From positions 6,374,001 through 6,438,000 of the forward strand of contig NZ_JAUSZN010000001.1 of NCBI RefSeq assembly GCF_030817595.1: a stretch of 64,000 nucleotides of DNA, given 5' to 3'. This DNA is from Neobacillus niacini (lineage in GTDB: Bacteria; Bacillota; Bacilli; Bacillales; Cytobacillaceae). Of the stretch, positions 8,361-16,699 are shown one piece after another. The notes under the pieces were generated by a model. It worked only from the letters and a program-made list of their open reading frames with translations. It made no database searches and was not told where the DNA came from. A program made the translations under genes and the position numbers. The stretch's first letter is position 1. Each line of letters opens with the position of its first letter.

Positions 8361-9605
8361 TTATTTTTTTAGGACTTTTAGAATACTGATTGAAATTAGG
8401 ATAAATACAAGGGATAAAACAAATTGACCAATATTAAAGATTAGTATGGACTCTAAAATGATTGAAAAGAATACCACAACCACTGCAAAAACAAATAAAG
8501 AAAATAAGGGAACGACAATTTTTTCATTCATTATATCTTTTAAGGATGGAACCGATTTTTTGCCGATTTCCTTACTGTATTTATATGTCCACCACAGGAA
8601 GGGAACAATTTTATATAGATATCCCATAATGCTTAGGACAATCCATAGTAATAAATATAAGTAAACGAACGGCCCGATTAGGAGTGAATTTGGTACACTC
8701 CATAAAGCCATGAAGGCTGCTAAATGGACGATGTTCCCTAATCCAATTGCCACTAATGCAAATGTGAAGGAATTATCTAGTTTTTTCTTCAGCCTCTTTT
8801 TAATAATGATAGAGATATGCCAGCTGAAAACTGAAAAACCTGCTAGCAGTAAGAAAAATCCTGCTTTTAATAGATAATGATTCCCGTTAAAAAATGAAAG
8901 TATTGTAATCACTAGACCGGAAATATAAAGCCCATATACATATAGTGCTTGCACCATTGGAAAATCGTGTGATAATGAAAACATCGGAACCATTTTATAA
9001 GAAAAACCGAATATTAGTAGTGTAAACCAACCTGTAACACCCATTAAAAGATGGCTTTTAAAAATAGCCTGATAGTAGTCAGCAGCAAAGCCTGTTTGTA
9101 GTGAATATATCAACGTTATCCCCAAAAATATAGTTAAGAATAAACAAACCAGTGCACTTCCAACAAACGCAGTTAGAATATTTGGCTTTGCCTGCTTTCT
9201 AAGGGTCATCAACATTTGAATTAAAAACATTAAAATACCTAAGAGCATTAAAATTCCTGGAATCAATGCGTTTTGTGGTGAGACATATAACATCCATGAG
9301 AAAGTTGAGATACCAATAGCTGTAACAAAAAACTGGATAAAACCAAATTTTTCATTCCAAATTGGCGTTAGGAAAGCAACTGGTACTAACTGATACATGG
9401 CACCCATTGCTACCATTAGAGCCCAGCCCAAGACCAGCAGGTGAGCGGCTGACCAAATTGCTGGTATGCGAAAACTGCCATTCACCACCATTTGTCCATT
9501 CACTAGGACTAGGAGTTGAGATAGTACAAGTGCTACTAAACTGAAAAGAATAAATGAGAATGGAAGCTTAATATTTGTTTCACTTCCCATTGTCTGAGGA
9601 AGCAT
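8361..9605 (-). CDS. Polytopic membrane protein, heme-copper oxidase subunit I/NnrS-like
   Basis: A 414-residue protein with about 12 hydrophobic helices. Several histidines lie in or at the ends of helices: SAAHLLVLGW, FKSHLLMGVTGW, FSWHISII and GNIVHLAAFMALW, consistent with heme or metal ligation as in cbb3/NorB subunit I and NnrS-like proteins. It is too short and lacks the full set of oxidase histidines and the Cu-ligand motifs, so catalytic activity is not established. ATG 9605 is preferred over ATG 9611 because AAGGTG lies 7 bp before it. It is co-oriented with DUF2249 and Crp/Fnr genes 14 bp upstream. A role in NO or low-oxygen respiration is inferred from context only. Confidence 0.72.
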   Translation of the reverse strand: MLPQTMGSETNIKLPFSFILFSLVALVLSQLLVLVNGQMVVNGSFRIPAIWSAAHLLVLGWALMVAMGAMYQLVPVAFLTPIWNEKFGFIQFFVTAIGISTFSWMLYVSPQNALIPGILMLLGILMFLIQMLMTLRKQAKPNILTAFVGSALVCLFLTIFLGITLIYSLQTGFAADYYQAIFKSHLLMGVTGWFTLLIFGFSYKMVPMFSLSHDFPMVQALYVYGLYISGLVITILSFFNGNHYLLKAGFFLLLAGFSVFSWHISIIIKKRLKKKLDNSFTFALVAIGLGNIVHLAAFMALWSVPNSLLIGPFVYLYLLLWIVLSIMGYLYKIVPFLWWTYKYSKEIGKKSVPSLKDIMNEKIVVPLFSLFVFAVVVVFFSIILESILIFNIGQFVLSLVFILISISILKVLKK

Positions 9606-9619
9606 AATCATTCACCTTC

Positions 9620-9826
9620 TTATCGGAAGATTTCAATTTTGAAACTTCCGTCGTTTTGTTGTTCTGTACGCTGCTTATAGCCTAATTCCTCAAGCTGTTC
9701 ATAAAGGAACATAGGTCTTCTATCGTTAATAATCGTTAGTACTTCACCTTCACCTAAATTTTCTAAGGCTGCAAGAGTCCTCATCATGGGCTGTGGTGGT
9801 TCTAAACCTCTGTTATCTAATATCAT
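9620..9826 (-). CDS. DUF2249 (TusA-like fold) small protein A
   Basis: A 68-residue protein: LDNRGLEPPQPMMRTLAALENLGEGE, then a beta-strand with DRRPMFLYEQLEELGY. This is the TusA/SirA-like DUF2249 pattern in which a Pro-Pro segment replaces the sulfur-carrying Cys-Pro of TusA, so it is unlikely to be a sulfur carrier. The ribosome site AAAGGTGAT is well placed. A second DUF2249 gene lies immediately upstream. DUF2249 proteins often neighbour denitrification, NO-response and hemerythrin genes. Confidence 0.85.
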   Translation of the reverse strand: MILDNRGLEPPQPMMRTLAALENLGEGEVLTIINDRRPMFLYEQLEELGYKQRTEQQNDGSFKIEIFR

Positions 9827-9851
9827 TTTTTATCACCTTTTCATACTTTTT

Positions 9852-10085
9852 TTAGGCATTCTTTGTAAAGGTAACCTTCCAGTGCTTTGCCTCAATTTCC
9901 TCTGATTCATGTGTAAAGCCCTTTGCTTTTAATACAGCAAACAAGGGTACAGGCTTAAAAGGGGCATGGAGAATAAAAATATCATTATCTTTTACTTCCT
10001 TGATCGCTTCCATAATTTTTTGGAAAGGTTCAATCTTATTCTTTAAATCATCTCTCACATCTAGCTCGATAATCTTCTGTTCCAT
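9852..10085 (-). CDS. DUF2249 small protein B
   Basis: A 77-residue protein: IELDVRDDLKNKIEPFQKIMEAI, then DIFILHAPFKPVPLFAVLKAKGF and an HWKVTF strand, the typical DUF2249 layout. The start is ATG 10085 with AGGGAG spaced correctly; the longer frame from 10148 runs into the upstream Crp gene and lacks a ribosome site. No cysteine is present, so it is not a TusA-type sulfur carrier. It is paired with a second DUF2249 protein, possibly as a heteromer (inference). Confidence 0.83.
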   Translation of the reverse strand: MEQKIIELDVRDDLKNKIEPFQKIMEAIKEVKDNDIFILHAPFKPVPLFAVLKAKGFTHESEEIEAKHWKVTFTKNA

Positions 10086-10110
10086 TTTTAACAGCTCCCT
10101 GAATGTTTTT

Positions 10111-10803
10111 TTAATAGAATAATTCCTGTTCCAGTCCATCGCGGTCAATTAGATAGAAGCCAGCTTCGCACTGGTTAATGTAGTTTTTCTTTTTTAAATG
10201 GTTGATTGCTCTGCTGACTGTTTCCCTCGAAGTGCCAATCATGTTCGCAAGCTCACGATTTGTAAATTGGGTTGTTAGCTGATACCTGCTGCCAACTTGT
10301 CCACCGTTGGACTGACAAAGTCTTATAAGTAGTAATACAATTTGTTCGAAGGTATTATGGAGAACCTGCGCCTCTAGCCTTCCTTGGAGATCAACAATTT
10401 TCTCTCCCAACACTTTAAATAGCTTGATGCAGAGTTCTGGATTAGCGATTAGCGTTTCTTCAAATTTGTCTATTGGTATGACAATAAGATTGGCCACTTC
10501 TAACACCTCCGCATGTGCTGGAAAGTTTCCTTCTCGGAAAAACCCTGCATGTGGAAACATCTCACCGGGTTCGAGTATCGAAACAATTTGTTCCTTTCCG
10601 GAAAAATCTGTTTTATAGATTTTGATTTTTCCAGAATGGATAAAGAATACCCGATCAAGTGGATCGTCCTGCATAAATACATACATCTTCTGCTTATAAC
10701 AGCGAGTCAATGCAATTTTTATGAAGGGTTCCAGCTCCTTATCTGATAGTTCTTTGAATAGAGGGACATCAGATAATCTTTTATTTATGTCCTCTTGCCT
10801 CAT
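10111..10803 (-). CDS. Crp/Fnr-family transcription regulator
   Basis: A 230-residue protein. The N-terminal cyclic-nucleotide-binding-like beta-barrel (VFFIHSGKIKIYK, VSILEPGEMFPHAGFF) is followed by a dimer helix and a C-terminal winged helix with the recognition helix GTSRETVSRAINHLKKK. The E-x-x-S-R recognition residues match the Crp/Fnr class that reads TGTGA-N6-TCACA. Four scattered cysteines do not form the clustered Fe-S pattern of E. coli or B. subtilis FNR, so the signal is unclear. The start is ATG 10803 after AAGGTG. A near-consensus site lies 66 bp upstream (10869-10884). It probably controls the downstream DUF2249/oxidase-like/DUF59 genes. Confidence 0.88.
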   Translation of the reverse strand: MRQEDINKRLSDVPLFKELSDKELEPFIKIALTRCYKQKMYVFMQDDPLDRVFFIHSGKIKIYKTDFSGKEQIVSILEPGEMFPHAGFFREGNFPAHAEVLEVANLIVIPIDKFEETLIANPELCIKLFKVLGEKIVDLQGRLEAQVLHNTFEQIVLLLIRLCQSNGGQVGSRYQLTTQFTNRELANMIGTSRETVSRAINHLKKKNYINQCEAGFYLIDRDGLEQELFY

Positions 10804-10868
10804 TAGCATCACCTTCGTAATAGTAATTCTATATTACATTCATTTTATCAGTGATTAATGAGCTATTA

Positions 10869-10884
10869 TGTGACCTCCATCATA
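10869..10884. promoter_or_regulatory. Candidate Crp/Fnr operator upstream of the regulator gene
   Basis: TGTGA-CCTCCA-TCATA: 9 of 10 conserved positions of TGTGA-N6-TCACA, 66 bp before the regulator start. Suggests autoregulation (inference). Confidence 0.45.
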
Positions 10885-10928
10885 GATAGCATATTTATTG
10901 AAAATAATTCTCAACAAAAAAATAAAAA

Positions 10929-10955
10929 AATCCACAAGGCTAAGCTTGCGGATTT
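10929..10955 (-). terminator. Terminator of the small zinc-finger gene
   Basis: Read on the minus strand: AATCCGCAAG / CTTGTGGATT stem followed by seven T; it overlaps the stop codon. Confidence 0.7.
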
Positions 10956-11086
10956 TCTTTCTGATTACATTCGTAGCATTCAAAGCAATAGATCTTTCGG
11001 TCTTCGGATTGTATGCCGTTAAAGAAGCCTTCTAAACAATAAATCTCTTTTGCACATGAGTTGCAGTAGCCTATCAATTCTTTCAT
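10940..11086 (-). CDS. 48-residue double CxxC zinc-finger-like protein
   Basis: Begins MKELIGYCNSCAKEIYC and ends with CFECYECNQKE, giving two CxxC pairs about 30 residues apart that could bind one zinc. The start is ATG 11086, selected by AAGGAG 9 bp upstream; the 28-residue extension to 11170 is basic and lacks a ribosome site. Monocistronic, with its own terminator overlapping the stop. It is divergent from ypwA. The family is not recognised. Confidence 0.7.
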   Translation of the reverse strand: MKELIGYCNSCAKEIYCLEGFFNGIQSEDRKIYCFECYECNQKENPQA

Positions 11087-11226
11087 CCTATTTTTCTCCT
11101 TCCGGTAATGCACTCTTTCTCTAAATTTCATTTTATAACAGAATTTATCTTTTGATGTTTTTTTATCCATAGATTTTCAGAAAAATATGATAAAATACAG
11201 ATGGTTAATAAAAAGGGGGATTTATT

Positions 11227-12738
11227 ATGAGAATGACTCCGGAGCAAGTAGAAAAAAAGTTTTTAGAATATGTTAAGAAAATGAGTGCCTATAATGAAGC
11301 ACTTGGGTTGATTTATTGGGACCTAAGGACTGGGGCTCCAAAACAGGGAATGGATCAGCGGTCTGAAGTTATAGGCATGCTTTCCTCTGAAGTTTTTAAA
11401 ATGTCTACTTCTGAAGATATGGCCGCATACATAGCAACACTTTCGAATAATAAACTATCTGAAAAGACAATGAAAATTCTTCAGGAATGTAAGAAAGAAT
11501 ACGAACGCAACAAAAAAATTCCTGCGGACGAATACAAGGAATATGTAATTCTTCAATCAAAGGCAGAATCTGTCTGGGAAAAAGCAAAGGATCAGTCCGA
11601 CTTTGAGTTGTTTAGACCTTATTTAGAAAAACTTGTGGCAACCACAAAACGCTTTATAAATTATTGGGGTCATAAAGGAAATCCATATGATGTTTTATTG
11701 GATTTATATGAACCGGGTATGACCGTAGAAGTCCTTGACAAGGTTTTTGGAGACCTAAGAGAGAAAATTGTACCGCTGGTCAAGCAGATTGCAGATTCAC
11801 CTAATAAACCTAAAACAGAGTTTCTGTTTAAAACCTTTAAGAAGGATAAACAGAAGGCATTAAGCTTAGAAATTCTTGGGAAAATGGGTTATAACTTCGA
11901 AGCTGGCAGACTCGACGAAACAGTCCATCCCTTTGCTACTGGTTTAAATCCAGGCGATGTCCGGGTTACAACCAATTATGATGAGCAGGATTTCCGTAAA
12001 GCTGTTTTCGGTACCATTCACGAAGGCGGCCATGCGTTATACGAACAAAATATCTCAAATGACTTGATTGGCACTCCATTATGCACGGGTACATCAATGG
12101 GTATCCATGAATCACAGTCTCTTTTCTATGAAAATATTGTCGGGCGCAGTTTTTCTTTTTGGAAAAATAACTATGAACTATTGAAGACCTATGCAACTGG
12201 TCAGTTCGATGATGTTTCCATTGAAGATTTTTACCGGGCTGTAAATGAATCGAAGCCTTCACTGATTAGGATTGAAGCTGATGAATTAACATACCCTCTT
12301 CATATCATTATTCGCTATGAAATTGAAAAAGGTTTATTTAATGGTGAGATAGAGGTGAGGGACCTTCCGAAGGTTTGGATTAAATTATATCAAGAATATC
12401 TAGGTATTACACCAGAGAATGACGCTAAGGGTGTACTTCAGGATGTCCACTGGGCAGGAGGGAGCTTTGGGTATTTCCCGTCGTATGCGCTGGGGTACAT
12501 GTATGCTGCACAGTTTAAGAACAAAATGCTAGAAGATCTGCCTAATTTTGACCAACTGTTAGAGGAAGGTAATTTACTGCCAATCAAGGAATGGCTGACG
12601 AAGAATATTCACCAATATGGTAAGCAGAAAAAACCATTAGAAATCCTTCATGAGGTAACAGGGCAAGGTTTAAATGCGCAGTATTTAATCGATTATTTGT
12701 ATGAGAAATATGGAAAAGTCTATCAATTAAATAAATAG
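11227..12738 (+). CDS. ypwA: M32-family metallocarboxypeptidase (YpwA)
   Basis: A 503-residue protein with the M32 thermostable carboxypeptidase (Taq-like) signature. The zinc motif HEGGH is at about residue 265 (GTIHEGGHALYEQ), followed by GIHESQSLFYENIVGRS with the third zinc ligand, and the YPLHIIIRYEIE and GYFPSYALGYMYAAQ motifs near the C terminus. It removes C-terminal residues from peptides in the cytoplasm. The ribosome site AAAGGGGG is well placed. Length and position match B. subtilis YpwA. Confidence 0.95.
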   Translation: MRMTPEQVEKKFLEYVKKMSAYNEALGLIYWDLRTGAPKQGMDQRSEVIGMLSSEVFKMSTSEDMAAYIATLSNNKLSEKTMKILQECKKEYERNKKIPADEYKEYVILQSKAESVWEKAKDQSDFELFRPYLEKLVATTKRFINYWGHKGNPYDVLLDLYEPGMTVEVLDKVFGDLREKIVPLVKQIADSPNKPKTEFLFKTFKKDKQKALSLEILGKMGYNFEAGRLDETVHPFATGLNPGDVRVTTNYDEQDFRKAVFGTIHEGGHALYEQNISNDLIGTPLCTGTSMGIHESQSLFYENIVGRSFSFWKNNYELLKTYATGQFDDVSIEDFYRAVNESKPSLIRIEADELTYPLHIIIRYEIEKGLFNGEIEVRDLPKVWIKLYQEYLGITPENDAKGVLQDVHWAGGSFGYFPSYALGYMYAAQFKNKMLEDLPNFDQLLEEGNLLPIKEWLTKNIHQYGKQKKPLEILHEVTGQGLNAQYLIDYLYEKYGKVYQLNK

Positions 12739-12746
12739 AAGGCGAA

Positions 12747-12780
12747 GGAAGGGGATGAAAATTTCCCTTCTTCTTTATTT
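12747..12780 (+). terminator. Weak terminator after ypwA
   Basis: AAGGAAGGGGA / TTTCCCTTCTT stem with a short loop, followed by a CTTTATTT tract. Confidence 0.5.
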
Positions 12781-12798
12781 CATAAAGGTGTGTGTGTG

Positions 12799-13707
12799 AT
12801 GGGGAAAATTGGTCCAATGATGATGATAGCAGTCAGTGCAGCTTTGTGGGGAATCATAGCCATTTTTGTTAGGAAGCTGGCGCTTTTAGGTTTTACTTCA
12901 ATGGAGATTGTCACCTTGAGGGTTGTCACAGCCGTTTTATTGCTTGGGATTATCGGCATAACAAAATATCCTGGACAAATGAAGATTCGTTTTGTGGATA
13001 GTAAGTATTTTATTGGAACTGGGATCTTCAGCATTGTCCTATTTAATTGGTGTTATTTTACTGCTATCAATCAAATGAGTCTATCGTTTGCTGTTATTTT
13101 ACTGTATACTGCTCCAACATTCGTAGTTATCCTTTCATATCTATTTCTAAAAGAAAGTCTGGATAGTAGGAAGATTATTTCAGTGATTGGGACGTTGTTA
13201 GGCTGTGTTTTAATTGTGGGGGTAAGTTTCAAAGATACACCATCTATTAACCTTGTTGGAATTCTAACAGGACTTGGTGCGGGTTTCGGATATGCATTAT
13301 ATACGATATTCGGAAAATTTGCGTTAGCGAAATATCGCCCATTCACCGTTACTTTTTATACCTTTTTAGTAGCTGCGGCCACGTTAGTTCTATTTACAAA
13401 TCTTATTGAAAAAAGAAATATGTTAGTTAACGCCGAGGTCATCCTTTACGGAGTAGGTTTGGGTTTATTTCCAACAGTAATAGCTTACTTATTATACACA
13501 AAGGGCCTAGAAAAAATGGAGAGTAGTAAGGCATCGATTATTGCGACAGTGGAGCCTGTAGCTGCTACATTGCTTAGTGTCTTCTTATATAAAGAAAACT
13601 ATGGGGTGCTGCAATTTGTTGGTACGGTTATTATTTTGATATCTGTTATTCTGATAAATTTACCGAAATCAACCTATAAAATTAATAAAAACCGGGCTTC
13701 AGCATAA
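12799..13707 (+). CDS. EamA/DMT-superfamily transporter
   Basis: A 302-residue protein with ten hydrophobic helices in two EamA halves (first half ~1-135, second ~145-295). The second half shows the family pattern ASIIATVEPVAATLLSVFLYKE. Likely an inner-membrane metabolite exporter; the substrate cannot be read from sequence. The start is ATG 12799, 8 bp after AAAGGTG; three residues upstream (GTG at 12790) overlap that site. It converges on the ba3 oxidase operon across a shared terminator. Confidence 0.88.
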   Translation: MGKIGPMMMIAVSAALWGIIAIFVRKLALLGFTSMEIVTLRVVTAVLLLGIIGITKYPGQMKIRFVDSKYFIGTGIFSIVLFNWCYFTAINQMSLSFAVILLYTAPTFVVILSYLFLKESLDSRKIISVIGTLLGCVLIVGVSFKDTPSINLVGILTGLGAGFGYALYTIFGKFALAKYRPFTVTFYTFLVAAATLVLFTNLIEKRNMLVNAEVILYGVGLGLFPTVIAYLLYTKGLEKMESSKASIIATVEPVAATLLSVFLYKENYGVLQFVGTVIILISVILINLPKSTYKINKNRASA

Positions 13708-13723
13708 GTAAAGCCCGGTTTCT
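13688..13723. terminator. Bidirectional terminator between the EamA gene and the ba3 oxidase operon
   Basis: AAACCGGGCTT / AAGCCCGGTTT stem; flanking A and T tracts allow function both ways. The stem covers the end of the EamA gene. Confidence 0.85.
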
Positions 13724-13730
13724 CGATTTG

Positions 13731-15395
13731 TTACCAAGAACTCCAGGTTTTAAATCCTGGTGAGCCCGGAGGTGCATTTTGAATCATGTCGATAAACGGT
13801 ATAGTGTAAGCAAATAGGATTAGGGCTGCTGTAATACCAAGCCATAATTTCCAGTTTTCAAATATCATTGGTGCTTTTTCTTCTAAATTCTCTGCTTCAC
13901 CAACGGGGAATTCTTCTTCTCCTTTAGGTGCAAAGAATGCAAGGTTCACAAAGATTATGATCATCAAAATGATTCCAAGGAATAAAATGGACCCGCCAAC
14001 TGCTTGTGCAATTTGGTAAGGAATCCATTCAGCTGCTTGCGCTGCATCTCCGTAAGTTGAGAAGGCTGAACGTCTAGGACCACCTAAAAGTCCTTGGAAG
14101 TGCATTGCACCTGACATAAACACCATTCCGATAAACCAAACCCAGCCTTGAATAATTCCTAATTTGTTCATTGCTTTCGTTAATTTTCGACCTGTTAAGT
14201 GTGGTATCAACCAATAGGAGATACCAAAGAACGTTAACACAACCGAGGTTGCAGCAGTTAAGTGGAAATGGCCTGTTACCCAAATTGTGTTATGAACGAC
14301 TTGGTTCATTTGGTTGGAAGCATTGATTATACCTCCAGCTCCAGCAGGAATAAAACTTGCCATCCCGATAAATGGAACGGTAAAACGAGCGTCATTCCAA
14401 GGTAAAACCTTAAACCAGCCAAATAGACCTGTGGCACCTTTAGAACGGCCAAATCTCTCAAAGGTTGCGAATAAAGAAAATGCCGTCATCAATGATGGAA
14501 TAATAACCATAAACGTTAGAACAACCTGTAAAAATTTCCACGCTGGATCTATACCAGGCTCCATTAGTTGATGGTGGAAACCGACAGGTATGGAGAAAAG
14601 TAAAAACAGAATAAAGGATAGACGTGCTAATGAATCCGAGAATATTTTTCCGCCAATAATCTTTGGAACAATTGCATACCAGGACATATAGGCTGGTAGT
14701 AACCAGAAATACACAAGCGGATGCCCGAAATACCAGAACAATGTACGGCTTATTAACACATCGACTGTATCAACTAAGCCGAGTGACCATGGAAGTAACT
14801 GGAATAAAACAGTTGATGCAACACCTAAAGTTGCTACGATCCAAAGGACTGTATTAATGACAGCCATAAAACTTAACAGCGGGCTTGGCTTTCCTGGGTT
14901 TTCCTTCCTCCATTTTGCATAGGTCATAATTTGGGCCGCTCCGTCAAGCCAGCTTCCAACTACAACAAAAGTCATCCCTAAGTAGAAAATCCAATGTGCT
15001 TTTAATGGTGCATAGAACGTATAAAGAACAGAAGCCTCTTTCAGTAAAACCATGGTTGCTGCCATGATTGTTCCAACAGTCATGACCCAGAATCCAATCC
15101 AGCCAATCCGGCGTGCTGCTGGTGAGTGAGTACCAGCTGTCCGGCTGACAGCTGCATATTGGAATCCCATAATAAAGAACGTTGTTAGAACAAGACCCAT
15201 TAAAACACCATGTACGGTTAAAATTTGATAATAATCAATACCCCATGGAAGCTCAAATTTACCAGAGCGCACAAGGGTTTGCAGTAATCCCATTAGACCA
15301 CCTAATGCTAATGCGATAAAGGCAACATAAAAGTGCGCCATCGCAAGCTTTCCATCACGTGGATCAACTTTTAATTTTGCTGTTTGGCTGCTCAT
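13731..15395 (-). CDS. cbaA: ba3-type cytochrome c oxidase subunit I
   Basis: A 554-residue integral membrane protein of the heme-copper oxidase B family. Heme and copper ligands are in ILTVHGVLMGL (helix II), FWYFGHPLVYFWLLPAY (CuB His with the following Tyr), VGFHHQL (two CuB His) and TGHFHLTAATS (heme a3/low-spin His pair). Length (554) and order resemble Thermus ba3 and Geobacillus b(o/a)3 enzymes rather than the aa3 or cbb3 types. It reduces oxygen to water at the membrane. Its start codon overlaps the stop of subunit II, indicating coupled translation. Confidence 0.94.
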   Translation of the reverse strand: MSSQTAKLKVDPRDGKLAMAHFYVAFIALALGGLMGLLQTLVRSGKFELPWGIDYYQILTVHGVLMGLVLTTFFIMGFQYAAVSRTAGTHSPAARRIGWIGFWVMTVGTIMAATMVLLKEASVLYTFYAPLKAHWIFYLGMTFVVVGSWLDGAAQIMTYAKWRKENPGKPSPLLSFMAVINTVLWIVATLGVASTVLFQLLPWSLGLVDTVDVLISRTLFWYFGHPLVYFWLLPAYMSWYAIVPKIIGGKIFSDSLARLSFILFLLFSIPVGFHHQLMEPGIDPAWKFLQVVLTFMVIIPSLMTAFSLFATFERFGRSKGATGLFGWFKVLPWNDARFTVPFIGMASFIPAGAGGIINASNQMNQVVHNTIWVTGHFHLTAATSVVLTFFGISYWLIPHLTGRKLTKAMNKLGIIQGWVWFIGMVFMSGAMHFQGLLGGPRRSAFSTYGDAAQAAEWIPYQIAQAVGGSILFLGIILMIIIFVNLAFFAPKGEEEFPVGEAENLEEKAPMIFENWKLWLGITAALILFAYTIPFIDMIQNAPPGSPGFKTWSSW

Positions 15396-15871
15396 TATTT
15401 AACCACCTTTATCTTTGAACTCATTAAGTGGTGACCAGTACCGCAGTACTCGTTACAAACCACTAGGTATTCGCCTTCTTTATCGAACGTCGTGACAATC
15501 TCGTTGACATAACCCGGTTCTAGCATCATATTGATATTCGTGCCAGCTACTTGGAAACCATGGACAACGTCTTTTGTTGTGGCAATTACTTTTACTTTTG
15601 CTCCAAGTGGAACTTCTACTTCACCAGGATTGTAGAAGAATGCCGAAGCAACGTACACTAATTCATAGTCCCATTCTTTTCCTTCAACCTTATTTAATCC
15701 AGGTTTATCGAATGGAGCCTCTGTATCAACTTTTTTTGGATCAATAGTAGTTAAACAGCTAGGCGGCTTGTTTCCTAAGTAAAAAGCGCTTACACCTACA
15801 ACTGATAAGAAAACCACTAGTGCGCCTATTCCGAATATAAGCCAAATTTTTTCAAACTTATGCATATGCAT
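15395..15871 (-). CDS. cbaB: ba3-type cytochrome c oxidase subunit II (CuA)
   Basis: A 158-residue protein with one N-terminal membrane helix (residues ~10-32) and an external cupredoxin domain. The CuA site is complete: an upstream His in VVHGFQV, then CNEYCGTGHHLM with two Cys, a His and a Met. The single helix is typical of the ba3 family (aa3 subunit II has two). The ribosome site AAAGGGG is spaced 8-9 bp. It lies between the IIa and I genes. Confidence 0.94.
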   Translation of the reverse strand: MHMHKFEKIWLIFGIGALVVFLSVVGVSAFYLGNKPPSCLTTIDPKKVDTEAPFDKPGLNKVEGKEWDYELVYVASAFFYNPGEVEVPLGAKVKVIATTKDVVHGFQVAGTNINMMLEPGYVNEIVTTFDKEGEYLVVCNEYCGTGHHLMSSKIKVVK

Positions 15872-15892
15872 GGTTTTTTCCCCTTTCCCTCT

Positions 15893-16042
15893 CTAAAAAC
15901 GATCTAAGAATAAGAAGTAGACACTTACCCATGTGACAACTATAAAGATTCCCAAAAAGAAAACGGACGCTAATGTCCCTTTAAGAGAAGAGCTGTCTTC
16001 AATTTCTGTTTTTTTGTTTGATTTCAGTTCCGCTTTCGCCAT
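15893..16042 (-). CDS. ba3-type oxidase small subunit IIa-like protein
   Basis: A 49-residue protein: a charged N terminus (MAKAELKSNKKTEIED), then a single helix (SVFFLGIFIVVTWVSVYFLFL) ending in DRF. Size, topology and position just ahead of subunit II match the one-helix subunit IIa of ba3 oxidases. The start ATG at 16042 is preceded by AAGGGAG and a GGGGG run. It is the first gene of the oxidase operon. Family assignment rests on size and context more than on motifs. Confidence 0.8.
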   Translation of the reverse strand: MAKAELKSNKKTEIEDSSSLKGTLASVFFLGIFIVVTWVSVYFLFLDRF

Positions 16043-16198
16043 CCCCCAAGACTCCCTTCAGAATAGATAATTAGATAAAATAATAAGTTCTCTTTCATAA
16101 TACAAAACAATTGTGAAGAAAAAATAACAAAATTAACAGTTCACACAATGTTCATTCCTTAGATAAACACTATGTTAATTGTAATAAATTGATATAAC

Positions 16199-16214
16199 AG
16201 TGATTTATATCACA
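16199..16214. promoter_or_regulatory. Candidate Crp/Fnr operator between the oxidase operon and a zinc-ribbon gene
   Basis: AGTGA-TTTATA-TCACA, 9 of 10 matches to TGTGA-N6-TCACA. It lies 157 bp before the oxidase operon and 181 bp before the plus-strand small gene. The rest of 16043-16394 is AT-rich, with several further TGTGA/TCACA half-sites (e.g. around 16242 and 16261) and no gene. Confidence 0.5.
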
Positions 16215-16394
16215 ATAGTAGTGGTGGATATGTGGCTAAATTGTGAACTATCACTTATTACCTGTGATAAAAGTAATTGATTAAGTCTGTTATGATATAA
16301 AAAGCTTGTTTTACCAATAGTTGTCACAAATTTGAAACTTTTTCATAGAATAATTATAGATGTATCTAAATTTTGAGAAGCGAGCGTGTTACGA

Positions 16395-16520
16395 ATGGAA
16401 AAATATTATTGTGAACCATGCCGTCTCCTCTATGACCAAATTGAATATTGTAAAGTCTGTGGGTCCTTAGCTGACAAAAAGATTAAAATTGAGGTTCAAG
16501 CCCAATCAGAGAAACAGTAA
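16395..16520 (+). CDS. 41-residue zinc-ribbon microprotein
   Basis: The sequence opens MEKYYCEPCRLLYDQIEYCKVCG and continues with a short Lys/Gln-rich tail. Two CxxC pairs (CEPC and CKVC) separated by 11 residues form a minimal zinc ribbon. The ribosome site is weak (GAAGCGAG). Its own terminator follows at 16529. Possibly a small regulatory or RNA/protein-binding element; no family recognised. It lies divergent from the ba3 operon, sharing a regulatory region with the Crp/Fnr-like site. Confidence 0.6.
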   Translation: MEKYYCEPCRLLYDQIEYCKVCGSLADKKIKIEVQAQSEKQ

Positions 16521-16528
16521 GAGATTAT

Positions 16529-16557
16529 AAAGCGCCGCAATCGGGTGCTTTTTATTT
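16529..16557 (+). terminator. Terminator after the zinc-ribbon gene
   Basis: AAGCGCC / GGGTGCTT stem (one G-T pair) followed by a T-rich run. Confidence 0.7.
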
Positions 16558-16636
16558 GTTTCAAAATGGCTTATGTAAAAATTGTGTTGATTACATAAAT
16601 CAAGGCTTTTAAGAAAAATGGAAATGTTTTCGTAAT

Positions 16637-16664
16637 GATTTAGCTGCAGCATCTCAGTTATAAT
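16637..16664 (+). promoter_or_regulatory. Possible promoter ahead of the bpsA leader
   Basis: Perfect TATAAT at 16659-16664; the -35 region (TGATTT) is poor. Transcription from here would produce a short CA-rich leader ending at the hairpin at 16700. Confidence 0.35.
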
Positions 16665-16699
16665 CAAAGAGCACAACAACAACAACCTTCAAAACGTTG

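Noticed and set aside
16081..16260. ResD-type binding sites (TTGTGAA-like) before the oxidase operon
   Set aside because: Two matches (AATTGTGAAG, AAATTGTGAAC) are too short and AT-rich to separate from chance; only the Crp/Fnr dyad was kept.
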